The notes under the pieces were generated by a model. That model had not been told where the DNA came from, ran no database searches, and saw only the letters and a list, made by a program, of their open reading frames with translations. This document shows positions 1 through 8,898 of a DNA stretch of 37,919 bases, piece by piece. Origin of the DNA: Bacteroidales bacterium (lineage in GTDB: Bacteria > Bacteroidota > Bacteroidia > Bacteroidales > VadinHA17); the NCBI GenBank assembly GCA_021157415.1, contig JAGGWN010000064.1:1-37919 (forward strand), in the 5' to 3' direction. The translations under genes were made by a program, and so were the position numbers. Numbering within the stretch: the stretch's first letter is position 1; each line of letters starts with the position of its first letter.

Positions 1-893
1 CTCCATACGTCTTTAACTGGATTCATAACAATAATGTAATTTCAGTGGAAGAAGATATTTCCGGATTGAGTCCCGGAAAATATTATCTGAAAGTTATTGA
101 TGACAATGGTTGTGAAGCCCTGACAGATACCCTTACAATTACTGAGCCTCCGCCTGTCAATGTTACACCTCAGATCTCCGGTGTAAAATGTTATGGAGAA
201 AGTAACGGAGTCATTCTCCTGACAGTCACGGGCGGAACATCTCCCTACTCCTTTACATGGACCACCAATGACGGTAGTGGGCTGGTACCTGATGCACAAG
301 ATCAGACAACTCTTACAGAAGGTACCTATTCGGTAACCATCACAGATATTAATGGTTGTCGTATTTCGGAAAGCTATACCATCACACAGCCGGATCCTAT
401 TATAATTACTGAAAACGTCACCAATCCGACTTGTCCCGACGAAACCAATGGATCTATTGAAGTAACTGTTTCCGGAGGTATCGCACCTTATTCATACATG
501 TGGTCAACCGGGGAATCGGGAGAGTCGATCACCGGGCTGCTTGCAGGGACCTATACAGTTACGGTTACTGATGGCAACCTGTGTACAGAAAGCAAGGATA
601 TTGACCTGATCTATGTAGGATCATCCTGTCTCCGGATTCCAACGGTACTCACACCCAATGGGGATGGTCAGAATGATACCTGGCGTATCGGAAATATCGA
701 AATGTACCCACATGTAAAAATAGATATTTATACACGCTGGGGAAAACACATATTCCACTCTCAAGAGGGGTATCCTAATCCGTGGGATGGGACTTACGAA
801 GGAAGACTAATGCCAATGGATTCCTACACGTACATCATTGACCTGGGTGATGGATCCAAACCCATTGTTGGAAACATAACGATTATAAGATAA
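1..893 (+). CDS. SprB-repeat surface protein with T9SS type-B (gliding motility-associated) C-terminal domain, 3' part only
   Basis: The frame is open to the left edge (first full codon at position 3), so the 5' end lies outside the window. What remains is one partial and two full SprB-type repeats of about 80 residues, each with the GGxxPYSxxW...GTYxVTVTDxNGC pattern. They are followed by a roughly 90-residue CHU_C module containing TPNGDGQNDTW, IYTRWG, WDGTY and a terminal NITIIR. In Bacteroidota this module sends proteins through the type IX secretion system and keeps them at the surface, as in the gliding adhesin SprB. The PorP/SprF gene that starts 20 bp downstream is the usual partner needed to export such type-B cargo. 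The role as an adhesin or matrix protein is inferred; the sorting domain is clear. The GTG at 45 is internal and is not the start. Confidence 0.9.
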   Translation, partial: PYVFNWIHNNNVISVEEDISGLSPGKYYLKVIDDNGCEALTDTLTITEPPPVNVTPQISGVKCYGESNGVILLTVTGGTSPYSFTWTTNDGSGLVPDAQDQTTLTEGTYSVTITDINGCRISESYTITQPDPIIITENVTNPTCPDETNGSIEVTVSGGIAPYSYMWSTGESGESITGLLAGTYTVTVTDGNLCTESKDIDLIYVGSSCLRIPTVLTPNGDGQNDTWRIGNIEMYPHVKIDIYTRWGKHIFHSQEGYPNPWDGTYEGRLMPMDSYTYIIDLGDGSKPIVGNITIIR

Positions 894-913
894 CTATTGA
901 TCAAACTATAGAT

Positions 914-1900
914 ATGCAAAACAAGAAATTTGTCCTACTTTTTCTTTTAGCAATCCTTATGAAGGCTTCGTTATTGCAGGGGCAACAACTACCTATTTAC
1001 AGTCAGTACTTCATGAATAAATTCCTGCTAAACCCTGCACTGGCAGGGGGCGACGGGTACACATCCGTAAACCTGACAGCCAGAGAACAATGGGTCGGGG
1101 TACCCAACTCTCCCTCTACCCATGCGCTAAGTCTTCAGACCCGTCTGTTGAAAAGGAGCTACATCTCCAAATCAACTTTTGTACGACGTCGTACGAGACA
1201 TCCCTCCAGGGGAGGCCGCGTTGGATTGGGGGGATATCTTTTTAATGACCAAAACGGAATTTTGTCAAGAAACGGTTTTCAATTTTCTTACGCATATCAT
1301 ATTCCTATGAGAACCTCCCAGTTATCATTCGGGCTGGCAGTGAATGCTTATCAGTTCAAAATCAACGAAGATGATATTTTTGTTCTGGATCCCGGAGACA
1401 CTTATTTAAACAATTACGACAAGGTGGTTTTCATTCCTGATGCCAACTTTGGGGCCTACTATATGACAAGAGATTATTATATCGGATTTTCAGCCCTTAA
1501 CCTTTTCAGATCAGCTATAAAACTCGGGAATACAGGAAACAATGGGTACCAACTTTATCGCCACTATTATATCATGGGCGGATACCGTTTTAATTTTTCC
1601 TATGATCTGTCTTTGCGTCCCAGCGTTTTACTTAAGTCTTCTGATGACCTGAGAAGTTTTCAGACAACGTTAACAGCAACACTTTATTACAAAGATCTTT
1701 ACTGGGGAGGACTTGCTTACCGTACCGGAGATGCCTTAACAATACTGGCTGGCATCAAATATCAGAACTATTATTTCGGATATGCCTTTGATTATGCGTT
1801 GTCCGATATCCGGAAATTCAGTTTCGGCTCCCATGAGTTTATGTTTGCAGCTAAATTCGGAGATAATGCCCGTCGCTACCGTTGGCTGAACAGATATTAA
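914..1900 (+). CDS. PorP/SprF family type IX secretion outer-membrane protein
   Basis: A protein of 328 residues with a signal peptide (basic MQNKK, then a hydrophobic stretch ending near LLQGQ). It carries the family hallmark just after it: YSQYFMN, then LLNPALAGGDG, and a REQWVG motif. The rest alternates short aromatic strands, as expected for an outer-membrane beta barrel. PorP/SprF proteins work with individual T9SS type-B substrates, and the gene lies 20 bp after such a substrate, so this is probably its dedicated SprF-like partner. A second, quite different family member sits at 7795-8757. The start is the ATG directly before the signal peptide. Confidence 0.92.
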   Translation: MQNKKFVLLFLLAILMKASLLQGQQLPIYSQYFMNKFLLNPALAGGDGYTSVNLTAREQWVGVPNSPSTHALSLQTRLLKRSYISKSTFVRRRTRHPSRGGRVGLGGYLFNDQNGILSRNGFQFSYAYHIPMRTSQLSFGLAVNAYQFKINEDDIFVLDPGDTYLNNYDKVVFIPDANFGAYYMTRDYYIGFSALNLFRSAIKLGNTGNNGYQLYRHYYIMGGYRFNFSYDLSLRPSVLLKSSDDLRSFQTTLTATLYYKDLYWGGLAYRTGDALTILAGIKYQNYYFGYAFDYALSDIRKFSFGSHEFMFAAKFGDNARRYRWLNRY

Positions 1901-1914
1901 GTGCCGGATATACT

Positions 1915-3984
1915 ATGTTCAAAAGATTGCTTCTTTTATCAGGAGTTTTTATTGTTTTTTCACAGATATCCGTCGGTATCCCCTCCTCCTCTTTTTCAGG
2001 GAAATGGATTTTAATCAGTGAAAAGAGTTCACCCATTGAACTATACGGAACTCTGTCTCTGGATATTGTTCAGAATATGGATCAATCCCGTATTATTTTT
2101 AACTGGGGATCCGGGAATAGAGTACATAAAGACACAATATACCTGGATGCCGGACAAAACCGCTTTACCTGGTTGATCCCGGACCGGGTTTTTCCACCGA
2201 ATGTTTTCTTAGGGGTTCGTATGCCTGCACAGACAAAAATCCGCGGTACAGCCGTATTCGATTCATTAAATAAAATAATCAGTCTGACTAAAAAATATCC
2301 TTTACATACCTCCCAGGGGGATTATCTGATGACTGAAACTGATATTTTTACACTGTCTAATGATAACAACATCCTTCATCTTTCCCTTTTATTTTCGTCC
2401 CGGAATTCTAAACATCATTATAACTACGTGCTGAAAAGAAAAGGATACAGAGAAGCTATGTTGGTAAAACTTTCAGATAACTGGGTAATACAGGGAGATT
2501 TAGATATACAGGCTATGTTGTTAAGCATTCAGGGACTTGTAAATCGTTCCGGACCTGAGTTATACTTTATCTATCCTGACAACTGGGACTATCATTTTAC
2601 CGGAGATTTCTACAAATATCTTAAACAGAAAAAGAACTATACATTCCGTCAGCTCCATACTCTGACAGAGGTTATGAATGTTTTTAAAGACAGACTGAAA
2701 GGATATATTGTCTGGGATAAGAAGAAGCCAGCTACAATGGACGTTGCTTTTACGCTGGCCGGACTTAGAGACGGGATCGTAGTTTCCGAAGAGCTTATTT
2801 CTTTTGTTAAGAATTTCGGCATCCCTGTGCTGGAGGATCTGAGAGAAAAATACAACAGTATGGAAGACTATGAGATATATTCTCAGGTTTTTCAAAAAGT
2901 CGGCAAAGAATGTAACCGGAACATGGCAGTATGGTTAGGAGGAGAACACGGGGAAGTAAGGAAACCGGCCATTGCAGACTGGGGGGTTATGAAACGGGCT
3001 TTTTTTACGGATCTTTCCACCAAAGTTTCCGACACACACGAATACACCGTTTCGAAAAAAATCATGTCTTCCCTGAAACCTTTATCCGTAATATACGGAT
3101 GGCATACCTATACCAAAGATAAGGAAAGAGATTATGTCACCCTGGCATCGCAATGCGGTTTGCGGGTTGAAGGACTCCATACCCTCCCCAATATAAGTTT
3201 TATGCATCACGTACCTCCCGAACCCGGATTCCGCTTCCATAATAACCATACGATAAAGGATAAAGTGCATTATAAACCTAGAAAGAAAGTCTATATCTCA
3301 TGTGTCCAGACCGATTGTTTAGGTTTGGGAGCCTGGAACCAACCGGGACGTGGAAAGATACCATATGCCTGGGAGGTAACTATGAACTGGTCGTGGATAG
3401 CCCCAGCCATGCTTGAGTACTTCTATTCACAGGCAACACCGAATGATTATTTTATAGGCTCGCTCTCGGGTCCCGGATACATTTATCCTAAAGCTGTTCC
3501 CGAAAACATCCTGCCTGTTATGATTGATTCAGCCAGAACTTTGATGAAATATCTCGACCTGAACGCTTTCGAAATCATGGACTATTCGGAAGGGTCCACC
3601 ATCGAAGGGAATACGGATCTCCCACAAAAGATTATCAATCAATATTACAACCACATGCCGGATGTTATCGGGTTTATCAACGGGTATGCCCCTTCCTATA
3701 CCTTTACGGTAAAAAACAAGATTCCTTTGATTTCATTCGATTACTATCTTTCCCCCGACCGCACGGAAGAAGAAATCCTTGCCGATCTTAAAGAACTGGC
3801 AAAGATAAATCCACAAAGACCTTATTTTCTGTTACTTCATGTCCGTCAATGGAATAACATAGATAAGGTTATCCATATCATCAATGGTTTGAATAAAGGA
3901 TTTGAAGTAATTCCTTTAGACCGATTTTTAAAATTGGCAGGAGAAAAACCCACTTTTCAGGAACACTCCCTGGATGGGAAGTAA
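1915..3984 (+). CDS. Secreted GxGYxYP domain protein (putative glycoside hydrolase)
   Basis: About 689 residues from the ATG at 1915, which precedes a signal peptide (MFKRLLLLSG...). An upstream TTG at 1882 would overlap the previous gene and bury the signal peptide, so I reject it. The family signature GPGYIYP is at about residues 519-525. The N-terminal third should be the GxGYxYP_N region, followed by a barrel-like C-terminal domain that is regarded as a putative glycoside hydrolase by family association only; catalytic residues are not established. The gene is 14 bp after the PorP/SprF gene and probably cotranscribed with it. I see no T9SS sorting domain at the C terminus, so it is likely periplasmic or exported another way. 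Substrate unknown. Confidence 0.85.
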   Translation: MFKRLLLLSGVFIVFSQISVGIPSSSFSGKWILISEKSSPIELYGTLSLDIVQNMDQSRIIFNWGSGNRVHKDTIYLDAGQNRFTWLIPDRVFPPNVFLGVRMPAQTKIRGTAVFDSLNKIISLTKKYPLHTSQGDYLMTETDIFTLSNDNNILHLSLLFSSRNSKHHYNYVLKRKGYREAMLVKLSDNWVIQGDLDIQAMLLSIQGLVNRSGPELYFIYPDNWDYHFTGDFYKYLKQKKNYTFRQLHTLTEVMNVFKDRLKGYIVWDKKKPATMDVAFTLAGLRDGIVVSEELISFVKNFGIPVLEDLREKYNSMEDYEIYSQVFQKVGKECNRNMAVWLGGEHGEVRKPAIADWGVMKRAFFTDLSTKVSDTHEYTVSKKIMSSLKPLSVIYGWHTYTKDKERDYVTLASQCGLRVEGLHTLPNISFMHHVPPEPGFRFHNNHTIKDKVHYKPRKKVYISCVQTDCLGLGAWNQPGRGKIPYAWEVTMNWSWIAPAMLEYFYSQATPNDYFIGSLSGPGYIYPKAVPENILPVMIDSARTLMKYLDLNAFEIMDYSEGSTIEGNTDLPQKIINQYYNHMPDVIGFINGYAPSYTFTVKNKIPLISFDYYLSPDRTEEEILADLKELAKINPQRPYFLLLHVRQWNNIDKVIHIINGLNKGFEVIPLDRFLKLAGEKPTFQEHSLDGK

Positions 3985-4177
3985 TCCGTTACCGGAAAAG
4001 CAAATACCTAAAAATCCAAAATAACAATCTACTACAGCACTGCATTTTACGTCACTATGGGAAATGCTCATTTCAAAATCTTTCACCGCAGCGAAGGTTA
4101 GGATTTAAAAACTTCTCATTGCGCTTCCCAATATTAACGCACACTTTAATACTTCATAACGATTCCACGTTAGACAT

Positions 4178-4822
4178 TTAGATACTATATTTTTGTTCAA
4201 ACTTTTCCCTGTAGTCTTCCATTGACAGTCTAATCACCTCATGCGCTGCTTTTATATCATATACGTGGGTGATTTCCCTTTCCCGTTTTTTTCCTGGCAA
4301 ATCTTTATACGTCAGGAAATAATGCCGTAACCGTTCAATCACTAACGGAGGACAATCATTAATATTCCTGTAATTTCCATACACGGCATCATTATTCAAA
4401 ACCGCAATAATCTTATCATCCGCATCCTTTCCGTCTATCATACGAAACCCGCCTATGGGCCGGGCGAAAACCAAAATATCACCATGGGTTATCTCTTTTT
4501 CCGTCAGGATACAAATATCCATGGGATCACCATCACCTGTAAGGTTTTCCAGGCCGGTATGCTTCATGGAATATTCTGCCACTCTCTTGCCACTGTATGT
4601 TTGCGGGAGAAAACCATACAGGGCGGGAACAATATTCGAATATTTCTGGGACCGGTCGATCTTGATATACCCGCTTTGCTTGTCCACTTCATACTTTACC
4701 GTATCAGTAGGGACCATTTCTACAAAGGAAGTCACCACCTCAGGGGCATTATTTCCAATACTCACCCCATGCCAGGGGTGAGACTTAAATCTGAGTCCCA
4801 TGAATCTTCCGATAAGATCCAT
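4178..4822 (-). CDS. ppa: Inorganic pyrophosphatase (family I)
   Basis: Hydrolyses pyrophosphate to phosphate in the cytoplasm, which pulls biosynthetic reactions forward. It has 214 residues, longer than the roughly 175 of E. coli Ppa. The metal-binding signature DGDPMDICIL is present (D97, D99, D102), with the substrate-pocket pattern VPALYGFLPQTY upstream and the DxKI(I)AV strand after it. The start ATG lies 31 nt downstream of the murF stop on the same strand, so murF and ppa are probably one transcript. No clear terminator is visible in the 193 bp between it and the convergent gene ending at 3984. Confidence 0.95.
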   Translation of the reverse strand: MDLIGRFMGLRFKSHPWHGVSIGNNAPEVVTSFVEMVPTDTVKYEVDKQSGYIKIDRSQKYSNIVPALYGFLPQTYSGKRVAEYSMKHTGLENLTGDGDPMDICILTEKEITHGDILVFARPIGGFRMIDGKDADDKIIAVLNNDAVYGNYRNINDCPPLVIERLRHYFLTYKDLPGKKREREITHVYDIKAAHEVIRLSMEDYREKFEQKYSI

Positions 4823-4853
4823 AAAATTGTCAGCTATACTTTTTAATACTTTG

Positions 4854-6152
4854 TTAAATAAATGTAAGTACTTCTTCCATTTTCATTATCCGTGATCCTT
4901 TTACAAGAATCATGTAATTTTTCAGACTGTTCTTTCTCAGATAGCTAATAAGATCGGGGGTAGTCACAAAGCCTTTATACCCATATTCTCCTGATAAAGA
5001 AGAGAATATTTTTCCCGTTAAAAAGACATTCTCAGGAACAAACCCTTTATGGCGAATCAGTTGCAAGATATGCTCATGCTCTTCCAGAGCCTGTTCTCCC
5101 AGTTCTGCCATATCTCCAAGGATCAATGCTTTCTTTTCATTTGGTTGATTTGCAAATTCTTCCACTGCAAATTTCATGCTTGTTGGATTGGCATTGTATG
5201 CATCCAGAATCACAATATTTTTATCGGTATGTACAATCTGTGATCTCATATTTCCCGCAACATAATCATAAACTGCTTTCAAAATCATATTGTCTTCCAC
5301 ACCAAAATAAGCAGCCACAGTTATGGCAGCCATAACATTCTCCAGATTGTACATTCCATACAATTGAGTCCTGACCCTTTTGTCTCCGGATGACTTTTTC
5401 CATAGAAAAGAAAGATAAGGATCCATGATCGCATCGGTAAAAAAATAGTCAGACCTTTCATCTGTTCCATAAGACACCCGATGATCTGACAGTAAAAGGT
5501 TGTCTTTTAAAACAGGATTATTCCAGTGAAAGAAAATGGTTCCTTCGTTTTGCCGGAGATAATCATACAGCGCCGTTTTTGTCTCAATAATTTGTTCAAT
5601 GGACAGAAATCCTTCGAGATGAGCTTTGCCGATATTGGTAATAATTCCATATGTAGGTCTGGCAATTTTACAAAGTTCGGCGATTTCCCCAGGATGGTTG
5701 GCCCCCATTTCCAGCACCAATACCTCTGCCTTCTTGGGAGTTTTTAGCAAGGTAAGGGGTAACCCGATATGATTATTCAGGTTCCCGTAGGTTCCGGATA
5801 CCAAAAATGCATGGGACAGGATCTGGAGGATCAACTCTTTCGTTGTCGTTTTTCCATTGGAACCGGTAATTGCAATCACAGGTATATCAAGATGTTCCCG
5901 ATGTTCTTTAGCAATGCCCTGCAAAGCTTTCAGGGTATCTTTCACAAGAATATAACCGGAGCCCCTTACCGCTTTCGGATCATCAACGATGGCATAAGAA
6001 CAACCTTTCCTCAAAGCATCTTCCGCATACAGGTTTCCGTTTGTACGTGTACCTCTTAATGCAAAAAAAAGTCCTCCTGCCGGACAAATCCTGGAATCAA
6101 TGGTAACTTCAGGATGATCCTTGTATATTTTATATAACTCCTTTATATCCAT
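4854..6152 (-). CDS. murF: UDP-N-acetylmuramoyl-tripeptide--D-alanyl-D-alanine ligase
   Basis: Adds D-Ala-D-Ala to the UDP-MurNAc-tripeptide, the last cytoplasmic step of peptidoglycan precursor synthesis. About 432 residues from the ATG at 6152. The N-terminal substrate domain (DSR near residue 20, FFALRGTRTNG) is followed by the Mur-ligase P-loop TGSNGKTTT (about 96-104), LEMGANHPGEI, and the MurF signature YNANP (about 319-323). An alternative ATG at 6179 adds nine hydrophobic residues but lies inside the terminator hairpin of gldJ; I prefer 6152, which starts just after the T-tract. Whether murF is expressed by read-through or from its own promoter is unclear, because there is almost no free DNA before it. 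Confidence 0.93.
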   Translation of the reverse strand: MDIKELYKIYKDHPEVTIDSRICPAGGLFFALRGTRTNGNLYAEDALRKGCSYAIVDDPKAVRGSGYILVKDTLKALQGIAKEHREHLDIPVIAITGSNGKTTTKELILQILSHAFLVSGTYGNLNNHIGLPLTLLKTPKKAEVLVLEMGANHPGEIAELCKIARPTYGIITNIGKAHLEGFLSIEQIIETKTALYDYLRQNEGTIFFHWNNPVLKDNLLLSDHRVSYGTDERSDYFFTDAIMDPYLSFLWKKSSGDKRVRTQLYGMYNLENVMAAITVAAYFGVEDNMILKAVYDYVAGNMRSQIVHTDKNIVILDAYNANPTSMKFAVEEFANQPNEKKALILGDMAELGEQALEEHEHILQLIRHKGFVPENVFLTGKIFSSLSGEYGYKGFVTTPDLISYLRKNSLKNYMILVKGSRIMKMEEVLTFI

Positions 6153-6186
6153 AAGAATAAAAAAAGCCTCATATAGCATGAGGCTT
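6153..6186 (-). terminator. Rho-independent terminator between gldJ and murF
   Basis: On the minus strand, the 9-bp stem AAGCCTCAT / ATGAGGCTT (6186-6178 with 6172-6164) closes a 5-nt loop and is followed by a T-rich run (6163-6153). It lies 25 bp after the gldJ stop. Its T-tract abuts the murF ATG at 6152, an unusual position that could make it an attenuator for murF. Confidence 0.8.
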
Positions 6187-6210
6187 ATAATGATTTATAT
6201 TCATCAGTCA

Positions 6211-7707
6211 TCAGAAACCGGCAGGACTACCTACCCGTGTCATGGCACAACGGAAACCGATATCGGCCCGCGCACTTTTTTCATCCAGAAATCTACGGGT
6301 CGAAGGGATCAACCAATAAGCTCTGTCCATCCACGAACCTCCCTTGTAAACCCGGGCATTATCATTAACCAAGGTAGTAAAATCCCCATTTTGCGTATCC
6401 TGTGCATACATTCTCTGGGTGCCTTTTGTATCTTCACCTTTCCAATCAGTAGAAATACTGGATTGCAGATCTCCGTCCTTATAATTTCTGTAATCAGCTT
6501 TCTGGAAGTTATACCTGTTTGCAACCTCTTCCGGCGTAACCTCTCTGTAACGAAGATGACCGACACTGTCTTTTTCAGCCACATTTCCATCCTGATCTTT
6601 TACCAACACTTTAAAAATGTTCCCCCGATAGGGATTCAGGTCACTCACTTCGATACTATTGAGCTGTCTATAAACATCAGCCACCCATTCATTCACGTTC
6701 CCTGCCATGCAATACAGACCAAAATCATTAGGCCAGTATGATTTTACGGGTGCCGTAATGGCGGCATTGTCATTCAGATCTCCTGCAATACCCATATAAT
6801 CGCCGTTTCCTCTGACAAAGTTGGCCATAAAGCGGCCTCTGTATTTTCTGGAAGCATTTCTAAGATAGTGCCCGTCCCAGGGATACAAACGCCTTTCATA
6901 AAGACGTTCTTCAAACGTATTCCCTATCAGGGCCAATGCTGCATATTCCCATTCGGCTTCAGTAGGCAAACGGTAAGCCGGTAAAAGAATCCCGTCTTCC
7001 AGAGATACCCGCCGTGTTTCCTCATTTGGATTCAGGCTGGGAAGATTTTGGTTTACCACTCCTTCATACTGACCGGCAAGATAAGCTTCCGTGTTAAAAT
7101 TATTGGCATCTTCCTGATTAGGATCCGGACTCAGAATCCCTTCGTCGATCAATAGTTTCTCATTCACCCTGTCAGTACGCCATGAACAATAATCATTGGC
7201 CTGTAGCCAGTTCACTCCCACAACGGGGTAATCATTATAGGAAGGATAGCGGAAATAATATTTCACATAAGGTTCATTGTAAGCAAGCGGACTACGCCAT
7301 ACCAGTGTGTCTGGCAATGCTTGCCGGTAAACTTCCGGATAACTTTTATAGACCCTGGATAACCAATAAAGATATTCCCGATAGTCAACATTTCGAACCT
7401 CTGTTTCATCCATGTAGAAAGAAGTGACAGTCACCCTGCGTGGAATGTTATTCCAGTCAAACATAACATCCTGTTCTACCCTGCCCATAGTGAAGGTGCC
7501 CCCTTCAATAAAAACAAGACCGGGGCCCGTGGGTTGTTCAAAAGCAGTCTTGACCTCAAACCCTCCGTTCTCAGGATCATTGTACTTCCACCCCGTAGTA
7601 GGAGAAACATCCTCTTTACCTCCCCCGAATAAACCGCAGGAAGAAGTAAAAACAGCTAACCCCAAGAAGAGTACCGGAATTACGGTTACTTTAGATTTAA
7701 AACGCAT
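6211..7707 (-). CDS. gldJ: Gliding motility / T9SS lipoprotein GldJ (SUMF1 fold)
   Basis: A 498-residue lipoprotein: basic start, hydrophobic stretch, then TSSC as lipobox, with the Cys near residue 24. After a short linker with TGWKYNDPENGGF, the body is a formylglycine-generating-enzyme (SUMF1-like) fold: GPGLVFIEGGTFTMG, FYMDETEV, VVGVNWLQANDYCSWRT, LPTEAEWEYAA, CMAGNVNEWVADVY, and the final GGSWMDRAYW...IGFRCAM. The TGWK linker and the DWNN motif point to GldJ rather than the paralogue GldK. In Flavobacterium GldJ is required for gliding and for stability of the T9SS ring component GldK. The gene faces away from porU-porV; gldJ lies beside porU and porV in other Bacteroidota too. Start is the ATG at 7707; a TTG two codons upstream is less likely. 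Confidence 0.9.
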   Translation of the reverse strand: MRFKSKVTVIPVLFLGLAVFTSSCGLFGGGKEDVSPTTGWKYNDPENGGFEVKTAFEQPTGPGLVFIEGGTFTMGRVEQDVMFDWNNIPRRVTVTSFYMDETEVRNVDYREYLYWLSRVYKSYPEVYRQALPDTLVWRSPLAYNEPYVKYYFRYPSYNDYPVVGVNWLQANDYCSWRTDRVNEKLLIDEGILSPDPNQEDANNFNTEAYLAGQYEGVVNQNLPSLNPNEETRRVSLEDGILLPAYRLPTEAEWEYAALALIGNTFEERLYERRLYPWDGHYLRNASRKYRGRFMANFVRGNGDYMGIAGDLNDNAAITAPVKSYWPNDFGLYCMAGNVNEWVADVYRQLNSIEVSDLNPYRGNIFKVLVKDQDGNVAEKDSVGHLRYREVTPEEVANRYNFQKADYRNYKDGDLQSSISTDWKGEDTKGTQRMYAQDTQNGDFTTLVNDNARVYKGGSWMDRAYWLIPSTRRFLDEKSARADIGFRCAMTRVGSPAGF

Positions 7708-7744
7708 AACCAAATTTTTTATAACCAGTTAGTTTAGTCTTAAG

Positions 7745-7772
7745 CAAATATATGAAAATTAATTCAAACAAA
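7745..7772 (-). promoter_or_regulatory. Probable gldJ promoter (Bacteroidota type)
   Basis: Minus-strand -7 box TATATTTG (7752-7745), an exact fit to TAnnTTTG. A TTTG (7772-7769) lies upstream with a 16-nt spacer, a little shorter than the usual 19 or so. It lies 38 bp before the gldJ ATG, which suggests gldJ can be transcribed independently of the upstream porP-like gene. Confidence 0.5.
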
Positions 7773-7794
7773 AATAAGTAATTTTTTTTAATAA

Positions 7795-8757
7795 CTACAT
7801 CCATGGCCAATTTATTGTTCCACGGTAGATTGATTTTTCTTTCCCAAAACTTATCACTACACCTATTTCATGTGCACCACCTGATAAAGAATTGGCCCAT
7901 TTTCCAAGGTAAGTATCATAACTATACGAAATTCGAAAACGTTTGGTTACAATTCCCAACGAAAATATCAGGATGTCTGAACGGTTTCCAAAGTTTTTTT
8001 TCCAAGCAATACCTCCGGTAGCCAAAAGATATTTCATCTGAAAGCCCAGGAATGTCTGATGACTGATGCCCTGTTGCATGATCCCGGCCCAGGGATAAAA
8101 GGTCATGTCTCCATGATTTTTCTCAAAAACATATCCAACCAGTAGGGAATATTTTCGGGAGAGAACGTTCTCATTGGTTTTTACCCCGGACTGATAAGGC
8201 TCCATCAAATGATGAGCAGACACTGCAGTAAACCATTTGTCCGAATAAAAAAGAAATCCAATAGAAAAATCAGGAAATATTTTCCTTTCCGAAGGAATAA
8301 TCTCTCCCGTGCCCCCTGTAATTCCCTGAGAAGGAGAAATCATATCAGGCAGAATCAAATGGTCGGTATTCAGCGCGCTTTGATATAGGGAAGCCTGAAA
8401 ACCCGCATTTAAAAAAAGATTTCTAGACATTCGCAGATGATAGGAATACATAGTGGATATACTTGTAGTAGAAAGGGTTCCCTGCCCGGCCCTATCATGC
8501 ATAAACAAAACCCCTATTCCTCCGTGTAACAGATCAAATGGTTGATCCCAACCGGCTACAGAAGTTATATAACGGGCCGGACTTCCCGGCATTTGATCCC
8601 TGAACCCAAGATTCATCTGTCCAACATCCGCACCAGCAAAAGCAGGATTTATTAAAAGCTTCTGCATAAAAGGTAACGAAAACCCAGGATCCTGCCCCAT
8701 AACCTTTCCAAGAAACAGGCTTACAATAAAATACATTATTACAAAAGGCCTTTTCAC
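7795..8757 (-). CDS. PorP/SprF family protein (second copy, divergent)
   Basis: About 320 residues with a signal peptide (KRPF..., cleaved near VMGQ), then the family pattern FMQKLLINPAFAGAD and an outer-membrane barrel-like body. The start is a GTG at 8757, chosen because it supplies the basic n-region; an ATG seven codons later is possible. It shares only the family hallmarks with the PorP/SprF protein at 914-1900. There is no adjacent type-B cargo; instead it sits directly upstream of gldJ and divergent from porU. It may therefore be a structural PorP of the secretion apparatus rather than a cargo-specific SprF. That role is inference. Confidence 0.85.
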   Translation of the reverse strand: MKRPFVIMYFIVSLFLGKVMGQDPGFSLPFMQKLLINPAFAGADVGQMNLGFRDQMPGSPARYITSVAGWDQPFDLLHGGIGVLFMHDRAGQGTLSTTSISTMYSYHLRMSRNLFLNAGFQASLYQSALNTDHLILPDMISPSQGITGGTGEIIPSERKIFPDFSIGFLFYSDKWFTAVSAHHLMEPYQSGVKTNENVLSRKYSLLVGYVFEKNHGDMTFYPWAGIMQQGISHQTFLGFQMKYLLATGGIAWKKNFGNRSDILIFSLGIVTKRFRISYSYDTYLGKWANSLSGGAHEIGVVISFGKEKSIYRGTINWPWM

Positions 8758-8898
8758 AGGTTAAATCGATTATAAAAGTTACAATATTAATAATATAAAT
8801 ATATATCCATACGTTTTTCTTTCCCGTAATAAATATCTTTACAAAGACAAAACGTGTTGCTATATATATAATTGTATATTTTTACATCATACATCTTT

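Noticed and set aside
2560-2895. 111-codon minus-strand frame inside the GxGYxYP gene
   Set aside because: Shadow frame opposite a clear secreted protein; no recognisable motif.
3985-4177. Possible small RNA or tRNA in the gap between convergent genes
   Set aside because: No cloverleaf, no terminator-like hairpin and no promoter box could be found by eye.
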